Source: Geminicoccaceae bacterium (GTDB lineage: Bacteria > Pseudomonadota > Alphaproteobacteria > Geminicoccales > Geminicoccaceae). From it: a stretch of DNA of 13,213 nt. Position 1 is the first letter of the stretch; every line of letters begins with the position of its first letter. The position numbers were made by a program, and so were the translations under genes. This document shows positions 1-6,650 of the stretch, in pieces. Below the pieces are notes generated by a model. The model saw only the letters and a program-made list of their open reading frames with translations. It ran no database searches and was not told the origin of the DNA. The stretch is from NCBI GenBank assembly GCA_020446285.1, contig JAGREZ010000057.1, forward strand, positions 1 to 13,213, written 5' to 3'.

Positions 1-379
1 TTGCATGGTTGCCTTCGTACATTTCGGCAGCCATGTCGAAGTTCATGACATCGCCTTCATAGTTCTTGACGATGAAGAGAACACCGGCGCCGCTGTCGAC
101 GGCCTGTGCCGCGGCGAGCATCTGGTCGGGTGTGGGTGAGGTGAATACCGTACCGGGGCAGGCGGCATCGAGCATGCCCATGCCGACGAGGCCGGCATGC
201 ATGGGTTCGTGGCCGGAGCCGCCGCCCGAGATCAGCGCGACCTTGCCCGGACGGGGCACGCCGGCGCGGGTGACATGGGCGGGATCCTCGGACGCCCGGA
301 CGATGTCCGCATGGGCCCGCGCGAAACCGCGCAATGATTCGCCGAGCACATCATCCACACCATTGATCAGCTTCTTCAC
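1..379 (-). CDS. dhaK: Dihydroxyacetone kinase subunit DhaK, N-terminal part (cut by window edge)
   Basis: DhaK binds dihydroxyacetone covalently and presents it to the nucleotide-bound DhaL subunit for phosphorylation in the cytoplasm. Only the first 126 codons are here; the gene runs off the left edge. The protein begins [12 protein letters not shown], as in the E. coli family member, and carries the SGGGSGHEP loop (residues 51-59) and VKNYEGD (104-110). His57 and Asp110 align with the E. coli catalytic His56 and Asp109. The histidine that forms the hemiaminal with substrate would lie beyond the edge. The start is GTG at 379, overlapping the Enzyme I stop as GTGA, with a purine-rich GAGGGAGAAGGA just upstream. 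It is the last visible gene of the dha operon, whereas dhaK usually comes first in other bacteria. Identity is secure; completeness cannot be judged. Confidence 0.95.
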   Translation of the reverse strand, partial: MKKLINGVDDVLGESLRGFARAHADIVRASEDPAHVTRAGVPRPGKVALISGGGSGHEPMHAGLVGMGMLDAACPGTVFTSPTPDQMLAAAQAVDSGAGVLFIVKNYEGDVMNFDMAAEMYEGNHA

Positions 380-2013
380 GTTCCTTCTCCCTCGATTTGC
401 GAAATCCGGTGCTTGACGGCGCCGATCGCCGCCGGCGCCACGGACAGCTTGCGAAGGCCACACCGCAGGAGCGCTTCTGTGGCTGCCGGATCCGAGGCCA
501 TGTCGCCGCAGAGGCCGACCTCGATGCCGCGTTCGCGTCCCGCCGCTACGGTCTCTCCGATCAGCCGAAGGATGACGGGGTGTGTCGGGTCGAGCAGTTC
601 GGCAACGCCCGTGCCGCCGTCGCGTGAGGCCGCCATCGTGTACTGGATGAGGTCGTTGCTGCCGATGGAGAAGAAATCCGCATCGAGCGTGCGGGCTCCG
701 AGAGCGGCGACGGGTGTTTCGATCATGATGCCGATCGGCGGACGGCGTGCCTTCTGTCCGCTGTCCGTCAGTTGCGTCAGCAGTTCGTCGCAGAGCCGGC
801 GCGTCCGGTCGATCTCTTCCTGAACGCAGACCATCGGCAGCATGATGCGCAGATCGCCGTGCACCGCCGCCCGCATCAGCGCGCGAAGCTGCAGGGAAAA
901 GACCGATGGTCGCGCAAGGCAGAGGCGAATGCCGCGCAGGCCGAGGAAGGGATTGCTTTCGGCCGGCTGGTCGAGGGCCGCGACCGGTTTGTCACCGCCG
1001 ACATCGAGTGTGCGGATGATGGCCGGCCGACCGTCGAGATGTTCGAGAATCGAGCGGTAGGCGGAATACTGGCTTTCCTCGTCCGGCGGCGATCCGTCAC
1101 TGCTGAACAGGAATTCACTTCGCATGAGCCCGACGCCGTCGCATGCGCGCCATTCGCGTTCGCTGACAGCCGAGGGATCATCGACATTGATGTGAATTCC
1201 GACCCGTTCGCCGGACGGGAGGATGGCGGGTGCGAACAGGATCTCGTCACTGACCCCTGCAGCCTCGACGCGTCGTTCGAAAGTGGCAAGTGTGGATATG
1301 GACGGATGAATGACGAGGTTCCCGCCGCTCCCGTCGACGATCGCGCGCGCGCCCGGGGCAGGAGGTTCCGCGAGTGCCACGACCATGGGAATGCCACGGC
1401 TGCGGGCGAGCATGGCGACATGGCTTGTGGCGCTGCCGCGCGCCAGCGCGATACCTTCGAGCCTGTCGCGGTCGAGGGAAAGAAATGTCGAGGGCGACAG
1501 GTCGTCCCCGCAGAGGATCGAGCCGTGCGGAATGGTTCGTCGTTCTGTTCGGACGGCGGCGAGCCTGTCCGCGACCGATCGTTCCATGTCCCTCAGATCG
1601 GCCGCCCGGGCCCGGAAATACTCGTCTTCCTCCTCTTCGACAGGGCGTATCTGCGCTTCCATGACTCTCGACCAGACTGCGAGCGGCCGATCGTCCGCCG
1701 TACCGAGAACCGTATTGATTTCTTCGATCAGACCAGGATCGGCAAGAAAGGCTGTCTGGAATTCGAGTATTTCCGCTGCCTGCGGATCGAGGGACAGCGA
1801 GAGTGCGGCGAGTGCTTCGCCCGTATCACGGATGGCCCCGACAAGCACCTCGCGGATGCGTTCGGGGGGCATTGTTTCAGCGGAAGCGGCGATACCCACG
1901 GTCGGCGCATCGAGCGAAACCAGTGTTCCAATACCTGTGCCCGGCGCCGCCGGCCGCCCCCGGACCGTCCGTTCCCCGTCTGTACGCGGATCGGGTCCTC
2001 CCTCTTCACTCAT
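376..2013 (-). CDS. Complete PTS Enzyme I (PEP-protein phosphotransferase) dedicated to the Dha system
   Basis: Enzyme I takes phosphate from PEP onto a histidine and passes it to HPr. This 545-residue protein has the swivelling phospho-His domain with [15 protein letters not shown] (191-205; active His198) and a full C-terminal PEP barrel. The barrel shows [11 protein letters not shown] (293-303, Arg298), [10 protein letters not shown] (334-343), [16 protein letters not shown] (446-461) and LCGDMASD (501-508, Cys502). It has no N-terminal GAF domain, so it is not the nitrogen-PTS PtsP type. In E. coli the DhaM protein carries only a partial, N-terminal EI-like domain; here EI is complete and a separate gene. 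Its ATG overlaps the dhaM stop by eight bases, and its stop overlaps the dhaK start by four, so translation is probably coupled. The partner is very likely the HPr domain of the preceding gene, inferred from context. A general ptsI elsewhere in the genome cannot be excluded. Confidence 0.92.
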   Translation of the reverse strand: MSEEGGPDPRTDGERTVRGRPAAPGTGIGTLVSLDAPTVGIAASAETMPPERIREVLVGAIRDTGEALAALSLSLDPQAAEILEFQTAFLADPGLIEEINTVLGTADDRPLAVWSRVMEAQIRPVEEEEDEYFRARAADLRDMERSVADRLAAVRTERRTIPHGSILCGDDLSPSTFLSLDRDRLEGIALARGSATSHVAMLARSRGIPMVVALAEPPAPGARAIVDGSGGNLVIHPSISTLATFERRVEAAGVSDEILFAPAILPSGERVGIHINVDDPSAVSEREWRACDGVGLMRSEFLFSSDGSPPDEESQYSAYRSILEHLDGRPAIIRTLDVGGDKPVAALDQPAESNPFLGLRGIRLCLARPSVFSLQLRALMRAAVHGDLRIMLPMVCVQEEIDRTRRLCDELLTQLTDSGQKARRPPIGIMIETPVAALGARTLDADFFSIGSNDLIQYTMAASRDGGTGVAELLDPTHPVILRLIGETVAAGRERGIEVGLCGDMASDPAATEALLRCGLRKLSVAPAAIGAVKHRISQIEGEGT

Positions 2014-2737
2014 GCCCGCCCTCGTCGAAATCGCGTTCGACGAAACCGGCGAGTGCGGTCACGGCTTCACGGGCATCCTCGCCCGTCGCGGCGATCTCGA
2101 TGCGGGCACCCGTCTTCAGCTTCAGCCCCATGATCCTGACGATGCTCTTGGCGTCTGCCGGTGTGGCGGCTTTTCCCGGGTCGTCATCTGGTATGCCGGC
2201 TACCCGGATTTCGGCGGCGAATGTTTGTGCCAGTCTCGTGAATGCCATTGCCGGCCGCGCATGAAGGCCGACCCTGTGGGTGATCGTGACCGTGCGGCGG
2301 ATCCAGCGGTCATTTTCCGGTTCGGTCTCCCGGACAATATCGACCGTTCCCGTCGATGAAAAACGCCTCGTGGTTTCGGTGATGACAGCTTCGAGGGAAG
2401 CGCCGGTCGAAGCCATCGTCGCACCGATGACGGCACCTTCGACCACCGGTGCATCGACGATGCGGACACGGGATCCGCGTCCGGGTTCGAGCATCTCGAT
2501 AGCCATTTCGCTGTTCATCTCCGCTGCACCCATATCGACAAAGATGGCGACACCCTCATCGCTCCATACCTCCTTGATGGCGGCGAGAATGGCTCCGGGA
2601 TCGGTGCCGAGCCCGCCGCCCGGATCGCCGCCGGTGGCCGAAACCCGAAGATCGTCTCCCACCATCTGCAGAACCATGTCGCGCGCGCCTGCGGCCACCA
2701 GCGGGGAGTGCGAGACAATGACGATGCCGATGCTCAC
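2006..2737 (-). CDS. dhaM: DhaM-type phosphocarrier: EIIA(Dha) domain fused to an HPr domain
   Basis: This 243-residue cytoplasmic protein relays phosphate to the ADP bound on DhaL. Residues 1 to about 135 form a mannose-family EIIA domain, starting MSIGIVIVSHSPLVA with active His10, followed by GGDPGGGLGTDP (36-47) and the IFVDMGAAEMNSEMAIEML stretch. Residues about 145-240 form an HPr domain with HRVGLHARPAMAF (active His159) and DAKSIVRIMGLKL (195-207), where Ser198 sits at the HPr regulatory-serine position; whether it is phosphorylated is unknown. E. coli DhaM continues into an EI-like domain, but this protein stops after HPr and EI follows as its own gene. The start is GTG at 2737, overlapping the dhaL stop as GTGA. 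A linker around 126-146 joins the two domains. Confidence 0.93.
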   Translation of the reverse strand: MSIGIVIVSHSPLVAAGARDMVLQMVGDDLRVSATGGDPGGGLGTDPGAILAAIKEVWSDEGVAIFVDMGAAEMNSEMAIEMLEPGRGSRVRIVDAPVVEGAVIGATMASTGASLEAVITETTRRFSSTGTVDIVRETEPENDRWIRRTVTITHRVGLHARPAMAFTRLAQTFAAEIRVAGIPDDDPGKAATPADAKSIVRIMGLKLKTGARIEIAATGEDAREAVTALAGFVERDFDEGGHE

Positions 2738-3330
2738 AGGATCCCCCGCTCGCCCAGCAGCCGGTGCACCGCATGAACGAGCAGTCGGGCGGAACTCGCG
2801 CCCGGATCGTCATGGCCGATCGAGCGTTCACCGAGAAAGGATGCTCGGCCGCGCATCGCCTGCATGTCGCGGGTTCTGACGACAGCGTCGTCGGCCACTT
2901 GCGGAAGGTCGTCGATGCGCCCGGCCGCGAGTGCCTCATGCACCGGAACGAGCAGGTCGAGCATGGTTTTTGCGCCGACATCCGATTTTCCGCGCTTCTT
3001 CACCATTTCGATGCCTTCGCCGAGCTGCGAGGCGAGATCCTCGCCCCTTCCGGCTGCCTTGGCCATGCCCATGAGCAGGCTGCCGAAGAGCGGTCCCGAA
3101 GCGCCGCCTACCTTCATGACGAGCGTCATCCCGGCCTTGTGCAGCGCTTCGGGATATCCGAGGCCGGCGATGGCCTCCCTGTCCGCCAGAAGGGCATCGA
3201 AGCCGCGCTTGAGATTGATTCCGTGATCGCCGTCGCCGATGGCCTGGTCCAGCCTGGTCAGTTCGTCGGCATGATCGCTGATGGTCGAATGGGCCGCGGC
3301 GATCAGGGCATCGATGAAATCCCCGTTCAT
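2734..3330 (-). CDS. dhaL: Dihydroxyacetone kinase ADP-binding subunit DhaL
   Basis: DhaL holds a tightly bound ADP/ATP with magnesium and transfers the phosphate to dihydroxyacetone on DhaK; DhaM recharges the ADP in place. With the ATG at 3330 the protein is 198 residues, close to the family size, and its N terminus lines up with E. coli DhaL. The metal-binding loop LDQAIGDGDHG (27-37) provides Asp28, Asp33 and Asp35. KVGGASGPLFG (73-83), RGKSDVGAKTMLDLLVPV (113-130) and RGRASFLGERSIGHDDPGA (160-178) are the other signature blocks. The frame stays open to a TTG at 3384, but that longer version places the strong ribosome binding site inside the gene and adds unrelated residues. It is the first gene of the operon, and its ATG overlaps the stop of a short leader ORF. 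Confidence 0.95.
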   Translation of the reverse strand: MNGDFIDALIAAAHSTISDHADELTRLDQAIGDGDHGINLKRGFDALLADREAIAGLGYPEALHKAGMTLVMKVGGASGPLFGSLLMGMAKAAGRGEDLASQLGEGIEMVKKRGKSDVGAKTMLDLLVPVHEALAAGRIDDLPQVADDAVVRTRDMQAMRGRASFLGERSIGHDDPGASSARLLVHAVHRLLGERGIL

Positions 3331-3365
3331 TGCCCGTCCGGCCTTTTCCTGCTGCAGGAATGCAT
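3327..3365 (-). CDS. Possible 12-codon leader ORF overlapping the dhaL start
   Basis: An ATG at 3365 opens a 12-residue ORF reading MHSCSRKRPDGQ that ends in TGA at 3329-3327. The stop overlaps the dhaL ATG as ATGA, the same coupling geometry used between genes of the operon. GGGGAGG lies five bases ahead of this ATG and is the best Shine-Dalgarno sequence in the region. By contrast dhaL itself has only a distant GGAAAAGG or a poor GGACGGG. The seen facts are the ribosome binding site, the frame and the overlap. That ribosomes load here and re-initiate at dhaL is inference. The peptide is too short to assess by homology and may not be made. Confidence 0.35.
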   Translation of the reverse strand: MHSCSRKRPDGQ

Positions 3366-3441
3366 CTGTTCCTCCCCGAGACAAATGTCATCACGATGCG
3401 TAGCGCGGAATGCCCGTCAGGTGAAGCTTCGAACGTGGATC

Positions 3442-3479
3442 CCGGTTCGGCCTCCCTTGCAAAGCCCGCGCGAAACCGG
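3442..3479. promoter_or_regulatory. Imperfect inverted repeat between the divergent dhaL and hydantoinase genes
   Basis: The arms CCGGTTCG (3442-3449) and CGAAACCGG (3471-3479) are complementary apart from one extra A, with 21 bases between them. Arm centres are about three helical turns apart, and the repeat overlaps the candidate -35 element for the hydantoinase gene. This would suit an operator for a dimeric regulator serving one or both divergent units. No regulator gene is in the window, and an 8-base match can arise by chance, so the call is weak. Confidence 0.25.
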
Positions 3480-3486
3480 CGATACT
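3457..3486 (+). promoter_or_regulatory. Candidate sigma-70 type promoter for the hydantoinase gene
   Basis: TTGCAA (3457-3462) and GATACT (3481-3486) each match four of six consensus bases and are 18 bases apart. Transcription would begin near 3493, about 34 bases ahead of the ATG and before the ribosome binding site at 3515-3523. The 3331-3526 gap between the divergent start codons must hold promoters in both directions. I found no equally good candidate facing dhaL. Confidence 0.3.
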
Positions 3487-3526
3487 GCCGGAGTGCGGTT
3501 CTCAATGCGAAGTCGGGAGAGGGTTC

Positions 3527-4987
3527 ATGAGCAAGGTCATCAGGGGTGGAACGATCGTCACGGCCGACCGCAGCTATAGGGCGGATATCCTGATCGAGGG
3601 CGGGAAGATCGCGGATATCGGACACAACCTGAAAGGCGACGAGACCGTGGACGCCAGCGATGCGCTGGTCATTCCGGGTGGCATCGACCCGCATACCCAT
3701 CTCGAGATGCCCTTCATGGGCACGACCGCCGCCGAGACCTTCGAGAGCGGCACTTTTGCGGCGGCGTCGGGCGGTACGACAATGCTCGTCGATTTCTGCC
3801 TTCCGGGTGCGGGCGGATCTCTCCTCAATGCAGTCGATGACTGGGACCGGAAATCGAGAGACCAGATCTGTGTCGACATTTCCTACCACATGGCCATCAC
3901 AGACTGGAACGAGACCATCTTCAACGAGATGGAGGAGGTGGTGAAGCGCGGCATCAATACCTTCAAGCACTTCATGGCGTATAAGGGCGCATTGATGGTG
4001 CAGGATGATGAGATGTTCGCGTCGTTCAGGCGCTGCGCGGAACTCGGGGCACTGCCGCTGGTCCATGCCGAGAACGGTGATATCGTTGCAGAGCTGCAGA
4101 AGAAATACATGGAGAACGGCACCACCGGACCGGAGGGGCATGCCTTTTCGAGGCCGCCTGAAGTGGAAGGCGAGGCGGCGAACCGGGCGATCATGATCGC
4201 CGATGCCGCCGGCGTGCCGCTCTATATCGTGCATGTTTCCTGCGAGCAGGCGCATGAGGCCATCCGCCGGGCGCGACAGAAGGGCATGCGGGTCTATGGA
4301 GAACCGCTCATCCAGCACCTCACCCTGGACGAGAACGAGTATTTCAATCGCGACTGGGAACATGCCGCCCGCCGGGTGATGTCACCGCCATTTCGTTCGA
4401 AGGAACATCAGGACGGACTCTGGGCGGGTCTTGCGGCCGGTTCGCTGCAAGTGGTGGCAACCGATCATGCCGCCTTCACGACCGAACAGAAGAAGATGGG
4501 GCTGGAGGGTTTTCCGATGATTCCCAACGGCACCGGCGGGCTTGAGGATCGCATGTCGGTACTGTGGACGAAAGGGGTTGAAACGGGCCGTCTGACGCCG
4601 AACGAATTTGTCGCCGTCACGTCCAGCAACATTGCACGGATCCTGAACTGTTATCCGACCAAGGGTGCCATCGTTCCGGGCGCGGATGCGGATATCTGCG
4701 TCTGGGACCCGTCGCTTTCCAAGACGATTTCGGCGTCGAATCAGAAATCGATCATCGATTACAATGTGTTCGAGGGTATCGAGGTGAAGGCGCTGCCGCG
4801 TTATACGCTCAGCCGCGGTGACATCGTATGGGCGCATGGTCAGAACAGCCAGCCGCAACCCGGCCGTGGACGCTTCGTCAGGCGACCGGCCTTCTCGGCG
4901 CCACACAAGGCGCTGTCGAAGTGGAAGGAACTGACCGCACCGCGCAAGGTTCAGCGCGATCCGACCAACATTCCATCGGGTGTCTGA
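3527..4987 (+). CDS. hydA: D-hydantoinase / dihydropyrimidinase
   Basis: This is a cytoplasmic metal-dependent amidohydrolase opening dihydropyrimidine or 5-substituted hydantoin rings, in 486 residues. All expected ligands of the binuclear centre are present: His56 and His58 in GGIDPHTHLEMPF, Lys147 (the usual carboxylated lysine) in FKHFMAYKG, His180 in LVHAENGD, His236 in IVHVSCEQA and Asp313 in VATDHAAF. Tyr152 matches the family's catalytic tyrosine. The ATG at 3527 follows GGGAGAGGG. The C-terminal tail after about residue 440 (basic, RGRFVRRPAF) is typical of the bacterial enzymes. No carbamoylase, ureidopropionase, racemase or dihydropyrimidine dehydrogenase gene adjoins it, so context does not separate pyrimidine breakdown from hydantoin use. 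It is divergent from the dha operon and convergent with fliW. Confidence 0.93.
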   Translation: MSKVIRGGTIVTADRSYRADILIEGGKIADIGHNLKGDETVDASDALVIPGGIDPHTHLEMPFMGTTAAETFESGTFAAASGGTTMLVDFCLPGAGGSLLNAVDDWDRKSRDQICVDISYHMAITDWNETIFNEMEEVVKRGINTFKHFMAYKGALMVQDDEMFASFRRCAELGALPLVHAENGDIVAELQKKYMENGTTGPEGHAFSRPPEVEGEAANRAIMIADAAGVPLYIVHVSCEQAHEAIRRARQKGMRVYGEPLIQHLTLDENEYFNRDWEHAARRVMSPPFRSKEHQDGLWAGLAAGSLQVVATDHAAFTTEQKKMGLEGFPMIPNGTGGLEDRMSVLWTKGVETGRLTPNEFVAVTSSNIARILNCYPTKGAIVPGADADICVWDPSLSKTISASNQKSIIDYNVFEGIEVKALPRYTLSRGDIVWAHGQNSQPQPGRGRFVRRPAFSAPHKALSKWKELTAPRKVQRDPTNIPSGV

Positions 4988-5163
4988 CCTGTATCACGGC
5001 TTCTCCACCAAGCTTTCCCGCTCAAGCGAAACGCCTGAACGATCAGAGAATGCGGCGGGACAAGGAGGTAGAGCCGTGTTTGACCATACCTGATCGGGTA
5101 ACGACAGCGGGTGAGGCAGCCGGCAGGTGCTGAGCAGAGGCGATGCGGGGCGCGCGTCCGAGT
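4988..5163. other. Intergenic stretch between convergent hydantoinase gene and fliW
   Basis: I see no convincing gene in these 176 bases; in particular the strand downstream of fliW does not encode a CsrA-like protein. On the plus strand a perfect AAGGAGGT (5062-5069) is followed six bases later by GTG, but the frame ends after five codons (MFDHT). A short hairpin at 5020-5040 is noted separately. There is no T-run terminator on either strand, although two converging units end here. Confidence 0.6.
5020..5040 (-). repeat. Small hairpin downstream of fliW
   Basis: On the minus strand GTTCAGGCG and CGCTTGAGC can pair around a three-base TTT loop. This gives nine pairs in RNA if two G-U pairs are allowed. 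On the plus strand the same positions leave two mismatches, so the structure fits a transcript from fliW better. No T-run follows (the next bases are GGGAAAGC), so it is not a classical intrinsic terminator. It could be an mRNA 3' stabilising hairpin or chance. Confidence 0.25.
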
Positions 5164-5658
5164 TCAGGTTAGCTGAAACTTCAGCGAGTAGTCCGGGCTG
5201 GCCAGAACTACCTGGCGGCCGAGCCTGCGTGCGACATCGATGAAGATTGGTGCCCGCAGATTGACGAACTTGGTGAAACCGTCGCCGTTCTTCTTGAAAG
5301 TGACGATCAGGAGCAGCAACAGATTTTCCGCTGATATGCCGAGCGCGCGTGCGGTGGAGGCCACGTCTTCCATGCGGATTATGCTCGACGGTTCGCTCAC
5401 CGACATCACGAAGAAGCTCAGCTCGGGCGAATCGACCGCCTGCAACAGCAACAGTTCGGTTTCCACACCGGGCGGTTGGTCGAGCTGGAAGACCTCGCAT
5501 TCGGGAAAGCCGGGCAGGCCGCCGTCAAAACGGATCTGGCGGCGCTCGTCCAGTTCGACAGGCCCGAAACGGGACTGGATCGTGGCTTGCGTCCGCTCGG
5601 ACATGGTGGCTCCGATGGCACCGGATGCCTCGGGACGATCGAGTGTGGCCGTGGTCAA
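5164..5658 (-). CDS. fliW: Flagellar assembly factor FliW
   Basis: FliW binds flagellin in the cytoplasm and, in bacteria that have been studied, also antagonises the RNA-binding repressor CsrA, tying flagellin translation to export. The 164-residue product has the family pattern: IQSRFGPVEL (28-37), IRFDGGLPGFPECE (42-55), LLLLQAVDSPELSFFV, then KFVNLRAPIFID and GRQVVLASPDYSLKFQL at the end. The start at 5658 is TTG, chosen because AGGAG sits six bases upstream. An in-frame ATG at 5604 (MSERTQATIQS) with GGAG ahead gives 146 residues and is almost equally likely, since the conserved core begins after it. It lies 85 bases after flgL and is probably the last gene of the flagellar run. No csrA is adjacent. 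Confidence 0.9.
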   Translation of the reverse strand: MTTATLDRPEASGAIGATMSERTQATIQSRFGPVELDERRQIRFDGGLPGFPECEVFQLDQPPGVETELLLLQAVDSPELSFFVMSVSEPSSIIRMEDVASTARALGISAENLLLLLIVTFKKNGDGFTKFVNLRAPIFIDVARRLGRQVVLASPDYSLKFQLT

Positions 5659-5701
5659 CGCTCTCTCCTGAATTGAGCTTCACCCAGACATTGCGCGCCA
5701 T

Positions 5702-5722
5702 TGTAACCGCTTCAGGTTAACA
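5702..5722. repeat. Short imperfect palindrome in the flgL-fliW gap
   Basis: TGTAACC (5702-5708) and GGTTAACA (5715-5722) pair with one bulged base around GCTTCA, 22 bases after the flgL stop. No T-run follows on the minus strand. It might be a weak mRNA hairpin or a protein site between flgL and fliW, but is short enough to be chance. Confidence 0.2.
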
Positions 5723-5743
5723 GGATCTGAATGTCCGTCGCGA

Positions 5744-6637
5744 TCAGCGAATGAAATCGGCGAGCGACAGCTGGCTGATCTGTGAAATCGTCAGATAGGA
5801 GGCTTCGAGTGCGGTCCGGTCCTGAGCGAGCTTCGTCATGGCCTCGGGAAGATCGGTATCCTCGATGCGGCTAATGATCTCTGCCAGATATTCGGATGTG
5901 AAACGCTGGCTCTCGGTCACACTCTCGAGCCGTTCCATGCGCACGCCGACAGAACCGCGCAGGGTACTCACCGAGTCGAGCTGATTGTCGAGCTGGTCGA
6001 GCGCCGCATTCAGTCCGTCGGTGTCACCGGCAATGTGCGCCGCTTTTATATCTGCGAGCGTCTCGAGAACCGGAACGATTTCAGCTGCAGTCATCGGAAC
6101 GTCGATCTCGACCTCGTCATCTGCGCGAATTGATAGACGGACATCATCGCCCCGGTAGATGTCGGCGAGATCGGCCGCATTGTTGACCGCATCGGGCAGT
6201 TCGATCGGCCGCGTATCCGTCCGGCTGCCGGAAAACAGGTAGCGATTGTCGAGCTTGATGTTGAGCTGACCGGAAATCTCCTCGAGCATCGTGTCGACCT
6301 CGATATCGAGCGGCAGATCGTCGCCTGACGGGCCCGAAAGCCGTTGCACGACGAGGCCGCGCATCCGATCGAGCATTCCGGAAATGTTGTCGAGGGCACC
6401 GTCCATGGAACGCATGCGGTCGATGCCGTTCAGATTCTGCGCGACATGCGCGTCGGCGATCGCCTTTTCGTTCTTGGCCGACACGAGCAGCGAGGAATCG
6501 TCGGCGATCCCGGAAAATGTCTGGGCGGATTTGCCGGTGGAGATTGCAAGCTGCGTATCCCGCATCCTCGCTTGGGTCAGTTGCGTATAGGAGGCGAGGC
6601 GGGAATTATGGGCGAAATCGCCTATTCGACCATACAT
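5744..6637 (-). CDS. flgL: Hook-filament junction protein FlgL (HAP3)
   Basis: FlgL is exported by the flagellar type III system and sits between FlgK and the filament. The 297-residue protein has a flagellin-like N terminus (MYGRIGDFAHNSRLASYTQL, then RDTQLAISTGK) and a helical C terminus ending LEASYLTISQISQLSLADF. Both ends are the D0 segments that form the axial coiled coil. Between them NRYLFSGSRTDTRP (131-144) is the conserved block shared by FlgL and flagellins. The length matches FlgL, and the position directly after flgK argues against flagellin. The start ATG at 6637 has GAGGAAA ahead of it, and only 13 bases separate it from flgK. No signal peptide is seen, as expected for this export route. 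Confidence 0.92.
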   Translation of the reverse strand: MYGRIGDFAHNSRLASYTQLTQARMRDTQLAISTGKSAQTFSGIADDSSLLVSAKNEKAIADAHVAQNLNGIDRMRSMDGALDNISGMLDRMRGLVVQRLSGPSGDDLPLDIEVDTMLEEISGQLNIKLDNRYLFSGSRTDTRPIELPDAVNNAADLADIYRGDDVRLSIRADDEVEIDVPMTAAEIVPVLETLADIKAAHIAGDTDGLNAALDQLDNQLDSVSTLRGSVGVRMERLESVTESQRFTSEYLAEIISRIEDTDLPEAMTKLAQDRTALEASYLTISQISQLSLADFIR

Positions 6638-6650
6638 GGAATTTCCTCAC

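Noticed and set aside
376..2013. Enzyme I as the nitrogen-PTS protein PtsP
   Set aside because: There is no N-terminal GAF domain, and the gene is sandwiched with overlaps between dhaM and dhaK.
772..2133. 453-codon open frame on plus, opposite Enzyme I
   Set aside because: The minus strand here encodes an Enzyme I with every signature motif. The plus frame is an antisense shadow that GC-rich codon use keeps open; its product resembles no family I know.
3331..3384. Longer dhaL starting at TTG 3384
   Set aside because: The extra 18 residues have no counterpart in DhaL proteins, and the strong ribosome binding site would lie inside the gene. The ATG at 3330 matches the family N terminus.
2936..4363. 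475-codon open frame on minus, antisense to the hydantoinase gene and running into dhaL in another frame
   Set aside because: It overlaps two firmly identified genes and the divergent promoter region, and its product is low-complexity Arg/His/Gly-rich sequence typical of shadow frames.
5020..5040. Hairpin after fliW as an intrinsic terminator
   Set aside because: No T-run follows the stem on either strand, so it was listed only as a weak hairpin.
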